Positions 5,927 through 9,113 of a DNA stretch of 9,113 nt are shown here, in pieces; positions within the stretch are counted from its first letter, which is position 1; every line of letters begins with the position of its first letter. The notes beneath the pieces are model-generated. The model worked only from the letters and a program-made list of their open reading frames with translations, was not told the origin of the DNA and did no database searches. The position numbers were made by a program, and so were the translations under genes. Source of the stretch: Gammaproteobacteria bacterium (GTDB lineage: Bacteria > Pseudomonadota > Gammaproteobacteria > JALTLT01); contig JALTLT010000467.1 in the NCBI GenBank assembly GCA_027001815.1, positions 1 to 9,113 of the forward strand, given 5' to 3'.

Positions 5927-6729
5927 AGAGACCTCGCATCAGCGACCGGGTCCAGGCGGCCATCGAGGTGGCCTCGTCCCGTGATCCGGATATCCGTGAA
6001 CTCTGCGATCTGGTCTCCGCCGATCCGGTTCTCAGCGCCCATGTGGTGCGTTACGCCAACGCCCCGCTCTACCGCCGCCGGGTCGAGGTGACCAATGTGC
6101 GCAATGCGGTGAACCTGCTGGGGGTCAAGAACGTGCGGCTCGCCCTCTACGTGGTGGTGCTGCGCGCCGCGCGGGTGCGCTCGGGGATGGCGCACACCCT
6201 CCTGTGGGAGCACACCAGCCGGATCGCGACCCTCTCGCGGCTGATCGCCCGCCATGTCGCCTCCCCGCTGGCGGACGACATCGAGCTGACCGCTCTCATG
6301 CACGACATCGGCGCTATCGTCCTGGCCGACAACTTCACGGAGGAATACGATCACCTCATGGAGGGACACTTCCAGGGGGAGAGCCTGCACCGGCTGGAGG
6401 AGGTGCGGTTCGGCTGCGGCCACGATGTGCTGCTGGGTGAACTGGCCGACGAGCTGAGGTTGCCCGGCGTCACCCGGCGTGCCCTCGAGCGGTTCCACAG
6501 CCGCGATCCGCTCTTCTCGCGCACCGAAGAGTGGCAGACCCACGCCATGGTGGTGGCCCTCGCCCATCATCTGGAGCAGCAGGTGATGGAGATGGTTTCG
6601 CGCAAGGTGGTGGAGGAGATTCCGGAAGGGGTGGAGACCCTCCAGACCGCACTCGGACTCAGCGACGACGAGATGGCCGGCATCGTCGAGCGGTTCGAGG
6701 AGCTGCTCGAGACGGAAGAGATGGTCTGA
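5902..6729 (+). CDS. HDOD-domain signalling protein
   Basis: This is a 275-residue soluble protein of the HDOD family, HD-related output domains that occur in bacterial signalling and regulatory proteins; their molecular activity is poorly known. HDOD hallmarks are LCDLVSADPVLSAHVVRYAN (34-53) and VRNAVNLLGVKNVRLALYVV (66-85). Residues that would coordinate metal in true HD hydrolases are partly kept: H104 in LWEHTSRIA, H134-D135 in LMHDIG, H174 in GCGHDVLLGELA. The usual late HH pair appears as FHSRD (198-202). No receiver, GGDEF or other partner domain is attached. The start at 5902 is chosen because AGGAG lies 6 nt upstream, inside the VOC gene. The same frame is open back to 5440, but that stretch is a shadow of the VOC gene. 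It ends 23 nt before the large palindrome shared with glnD. Confidence 0.9.
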   Translation: MRIEVQKLKRPRISDRVQAAIEVASSRDPDIRELCDLVSADPVLSAHVVRYANAPLYRRRVEVTNVRNAVNLLGVKNVRLALYVVVLRAARVRSGMAHTLLWEHTSRIATLSRLIARHVASPLADDIELTALMHDIGAIVLADNFTEEYDHLMEGHFQGESLHRLEEVRFGCGHDVLLGELADELRLPGVTRRALERFHSRDPLFSRTEEWQTHAMVVALAHHLEQQVMEMVSRKVVEEIPEGVETLQTALGLSDDEMAGIVERFEELLETEEMV

Positions 6730-6752
6730 GCGGCAGGGGACGGGTCAGCTCT

Positions 6753-6809
6753 CTGGCAGGATGTTGAGGAATCTCTGAATAAATCAGAGATTCCTCAACA
6801 TCCTGTCAG
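6753..6809. repeat. 57-nt palindrome between HDOD gene and glnD, overlapping glnD end
   Basis: The arms at 6753-6778 and 6784-6809 are reverse complements at 25 of 26 positions (the exception would be a G-U pair in RNA), with the 5-nt loop ATAAA. It lies between two convergent genes, so a role in stopping transcription from both sides is plausible, but there is no T-tract after the stem. The right arm holds the last four codons and the stop codon of glnD. Both outer ends carry the CTGACAGGATGTTGA motif (one base differs on the left), the same motif found at the dapE end. Confidence 0.85.
6795..6809 (-). repeat. 15-nt motif CTGACAGGATGTTGA, copy 2 (contains glnD stop)
   Basis: Identical on the minus strand to 1665-1679. 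Here it is read in a different frame, CTG ACA GGA TGT TGA, so it encodes Leu-Thr-Gly-Cys and then the glnD stop. A near-copy on the opposite strand (6753-6767, one mismatch) forms the other end of the palindrome. Confidence 0.8.
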
Positions 6810-9113
6810 CAGTTCCTCCACCGTTCTGCGAAGCTTCTCTCTCTGCCCCTCGTCGTCGAGCGGGCGATTCTCCAGATCGGTGATGAAGAAGACATCCTCG
6901 GCGCGGTGGCCGATGGTGGCGATGCGCGCGTTGTGGAGACGGATGCCGCACAGGGCGAAGGCCTGTCCGACGCGGGACAGGAGGCCGGGGCGGTCCTTTG
7001 TGATCACCTCCATCACGGTTCGGTGATTGGCGGTGTCGTCGCTGAAGGTGACCCGGGTGTTGGCCTCGAAGTATTTCATCTGCCGGGGCTGGCGTCGGGC
7101 CACCCGCAGGGAGACGGTCGCAGGGTCGCGCAGTCGCTGACGGAGCGTGAGACGGATCTCCTCGAGGCGGGCCGGGTCGGTCACCGGCCTTCCATCCTCC
7201 TCCAGGGCCAGATAGGTGTCCAGGGTGTGGTGCCGATGCGAGGCAATCACCCGCGCATCGACGATCGAGAGCCCCATCTGCTCCGCGGTGGCGGTGGTGG
7301 CGGCGAACAGCCGGTCCCGGATCGGCCCGTAGATGAAGATCGCCGTCGCGCCGCGCAGTCCATGGGGCTGGATCAGCACCAGCGGCGGCTCCTCGCCGCG
7401 GTGCTCGAGGATTCCCCGGGAGTGCCAGGCGATCTCCTCGGCGCTGTAACGGAGAAAATACTCGGGTGGCATCTCCTCCCAGAGAAGGCTCACCTCCCGT
7501 TCATCGATCCCCCCCTCCCTCAGCAGTCGCAACGCCTCCTGCTGGGTGTCGCGGATCCGTTCCTCGGCGTCGATGGGGTTCTCCAGTCCCCGCCGCAAGG
7601 CTCGCTTGGTGGCGTTGTAGAGGTCGCGCAGCAGGGCGTCCTTCCAGGCATTCCACAGCGTGGGGTTGGTGGCGCGAATGTCGGCCACGGTGAGCAGGTA
7701 GAGGTGATCCAGGTGGAGCTTGTCGCGCACCTGTTCGGCGAAGGCCTGTACCACCTCCGGGTCGCTGATGTCCTTGCGCTGGGCGGTCATGGACATGATC
7801 AGGTGGTTGCGCACCAGCCATGCCACCAGCCGGGCATCCGCCTCGCTGAGGTCGTGGTGACGGCAGAAGTGGAGGGCGTCCTCCTCGCCCAGCACCGAAT
7901 GGTCCCCCCCCCGGCCCTTGGCGATGTCGTGGAACAGACCCGCGATATAGAGCAGTTCCGGTTTGGGCAGTTCACGGACGAGCTGGCTGCAGAGGGGGAA
8001 CTCGTGGGCGTGTTCGGGCACGGTGAAGCGCCGCAGGTTGCGGACCACGAACAGGGTGTGCTCGTCCACCGTGTAGGCGTGGAACAGATCGTACTGCATC
8101 CGTCCGACGATGTTGGCGAAGGGGGGCAGATAGGCCGCCAGGATACCGTAGCGGTTCATCCGTCGCAGTTCGTGGGTGACCCCGTGGGGCTGGCGCAACA
8201 GCTCCATGAAGAGGGAGCGGGCGCGGATGTCGTTCCGGAAACGCTCGTCGATCAGGTGTCGGTGGCCGCGGATCAGGCGGATGGTGCTGGCCCGCACCCC
8301 CTTGAGTTCCGGGTGGCCGGCCATCACCACGAAGAGTTCCAGCAGCGCAAAGGGGTAGCGCAGGAAGATCTGGTTGTCGGTCACCTCCAGGAAGCCGCGG
8401 CGGGCCTGGAAACGGCGGTTGATGGTCACCGGCTCGGCGGGCTCGTGCACCAGCAGGATCGCCTCCTGGAAGAGCTGCAGCAGCATCTCGTTGAGCCGGC
8501 TCAGCTCGATCACCGTGCGATAGTAGTCCTGCATGAACTGTTCGACGCCCAGTGCCGCTTCGCTGTCACGGTAGCCGAGCCGTTCCGCCATGCGCGGCTG
8601 ATGGTCGAAGAGGAGACGATCCTCGCGCCGTCCGGTGAGCTTGTGCAGCCCCCAGCGGATCCGCCAGAGGAAGTCCTGCCCCTCCATGAGGGCCTGATAC
8701 TCCTGCTCGGTGAGGAAGTGGTGCTCCACCAGGTCGTGCAGGGTGTCGGCGCCGAAGTGGCGCTTGGCGACCCAGCCGATCATCTGGATGTCGCGCAGAC
8801 CGCCCGGCCCCTCCTTGATGTTGGGTTCCAGGTTGTAGGCGGTGTCGTGGAACTTCTCGTGGCGGGCCTGCTGCTCCCTCCACTTGGCATCGAAGAAGCG
8901 GTCGCTGGGCCAGATGTGGCTGGGGCCCGTCTTCTCCTTCATGCGCCGGAAGAGTGGCTCGGGGCCGTCCAGCAGCCGCGCCTCCATCAGGTTGGTGGCC
9001 ACGGTGATGTCCTGCTCCGCCTCCTGCACGCACTGGGAAAGGTTGCGCACGCTGTGTCCCACCTCGAGCCCGATGTCCCAGAGAAAGATCAGGAAGGATT
9101 CGATCGCCCCGCG
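6795..9113 (-). CDS. glnD: PII uridylyltransferase/uridylyl-removing enzyme GlnD, 5' end cut by window edge
   Basis: GlnD senses glutamine and uridylylates or deuridylylates PII proteins (GlnB/GlnK), linking nitrogen status to glutamine synthetase and NtrB/NtrC. The frame runs to the window edge, giving 772 visible residues; against about 890 in E. coli, roughly 115 N-terminal residues, including the nucleotidyltransferase GG...DxD motif, lie outside. Visible domains, counted from the first visible residue, are: the rest of the nucleotidyltransferase region (LEVGHSVRNL, TVATNLMEARLL, near 17-47); the GlnD linker (NIKEGPGGLRD near 98-108, and the YTVDEHT motif); the HD domain with FHDIAKGRGGDHS (394-406); the ADIRATNPTLWNAWK motif near 477-491; and two C-terminal ACT domains at about 574-642 and 697-762. 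The valine codon GTG at 9062 is internal, not a start. A run of nine G residues encodes part of GRGG in the HD domain. The last four residues, LTGC, come from a palindromic repeat. Confidence 0.97.
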   Translation of the reverse strand, partial: RGAIESFLIFLWDIGLEVGHSVRNLSQCVQEAEQDITVATNLMEARLLDGPEPLFRRMKEKTGPSHIWPSDRFFDAKWREQQARHEKFHDTAYNLEPNIKEGPGGLRDIQMIGWVAKRHFGADTLHDLVEHHFLTEQEYQALMEGQDFLWRIRWGLHKLTGRREDRLLFDHQPRMAERLGYRDSEAALGVEQFMQDYYRTVIELSRLNEMLLQLFQEAILLVHEPAEPVTINRRFQARRGFLEVTDNQIFLRYPFALLELFVVMAGHPELKGVRASTIRLIRGHRHLIDERFRNDIRARSLFMELLRQPHGVTHELRRMNRYGILAAYLPPFANIVGRMQYDLFHAYTVDEHTLFVVRNLRRFTVPEHAHEFPLCSQLVRELPKPELLYIAGLFHDIAKGRGGDHSVLGEEDALHFCRHHDLSEADARLVAWLVRNHLIMSMTAQRKDISDPEVVQAFAEQVRDKLHLDHLYLLTVADIRATNPTLWNAWKDALLRDLYNATKRALRRGLENPIDAEERIRDTQQEALRLLREGGIDEREVSLLWEEMPPEYFLRYSAEEIAWHSRGILEHRGEEPPLVLIQPHGLRGATAIFIYGPIRDRLFAATTATAEQMGLSIVDARVIASHRHHTLDTYLALEEDGRPVTDPARLEEIRLTLRQRLRDPATVSLRVARRQPRQMKYFEANTRVTFSDDTANHRTVMEVITKDRPGLLSRVGQAFALCGIRLHNARIATIGHRAEDVFFITDLENRPLDDEGQREKLRRTVEELLTGC

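Noticed and set aside
1..9113. Defence, phage, IS, CRISPR, tRNA or rRNA content
   Set aside because: All coding space is taken by housekeeping or small regulatory genes. I see no transposase, integrase, direct-repeat array or RNA-gene sequence, only short palindromes in spacers.

Overview
The window is GC-rich, densely packed chromosomal DNA from a proteobacterium, most likely a gammaproteobacterium. The evidence is a glnD - dapC - dapD - arsC-like (yffB) - dapE order, an SPFH/NfeD pair of the qmcA-ybbJ type, and an HDOD protein. The GC content and intergenic palindromes of the TTTTTCAAC...CCTG type recall sulfur-oxidising or phototrophic Chromatiales. That placement is an inference from general familiarity and was not tested.

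Layout. Positions 1-1301 (minus strand): an SPFH/stomatin-like membrane protein followed after 1 nt by a NfeD-like partner cut by the left edge. Positions 1302-1675: a 374-nt spacer holding the SPFH ribosome binding site and a cluster of four inverted repeats, the last a symmetrical terminator. Positions 1676-5354 (minus strand): dapC, then a 177-nt gap with a long dyad and a possible promoter, then the tightly coupled run dapD - arsC-like - dapE. Positions 5355-5491: a divergent spacer. Positions 5492-6729 (plus strand): a two-gene unit, a VOC/glyoxalase-fold protein overlapping an HDOD protein by 25 nt. Positions 6730-6794: a short convergent spacer whose large palindrome runs into the 3' end of glnD. 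Positions 6795-9113 (minus strand): glnD, missing its N-terminus at the right edge.

How the genes work together. DapD, DapC and DapE are the three consecutive enzymes of the succinylase branch of diaminopimelate/lysine synthesis (acylation, transamination, desuccinylation), which supplies peptidoglycan and lysine. GlnD, the PII uridylyltransferase, is often linked to dap genes in gammaproteobacteria, and here the VOC-HDOD pair separates them on the opposite strand. The SPFH/NfeD pair is a separate membrane-organisation unit.

Most of the window is ordinary housekeeping DNA. I see no defence system, phage, IS element, CRISPR array or RNA gene. The most unusual signals are intergenic. A 15-nt motif is shared by two palindromic elements and supplies the stop codons of both dapE and glnD, in two different reading frames. 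The dyad upstream of dapD shares sequence blocks with the repeat cluster beyond dapE.
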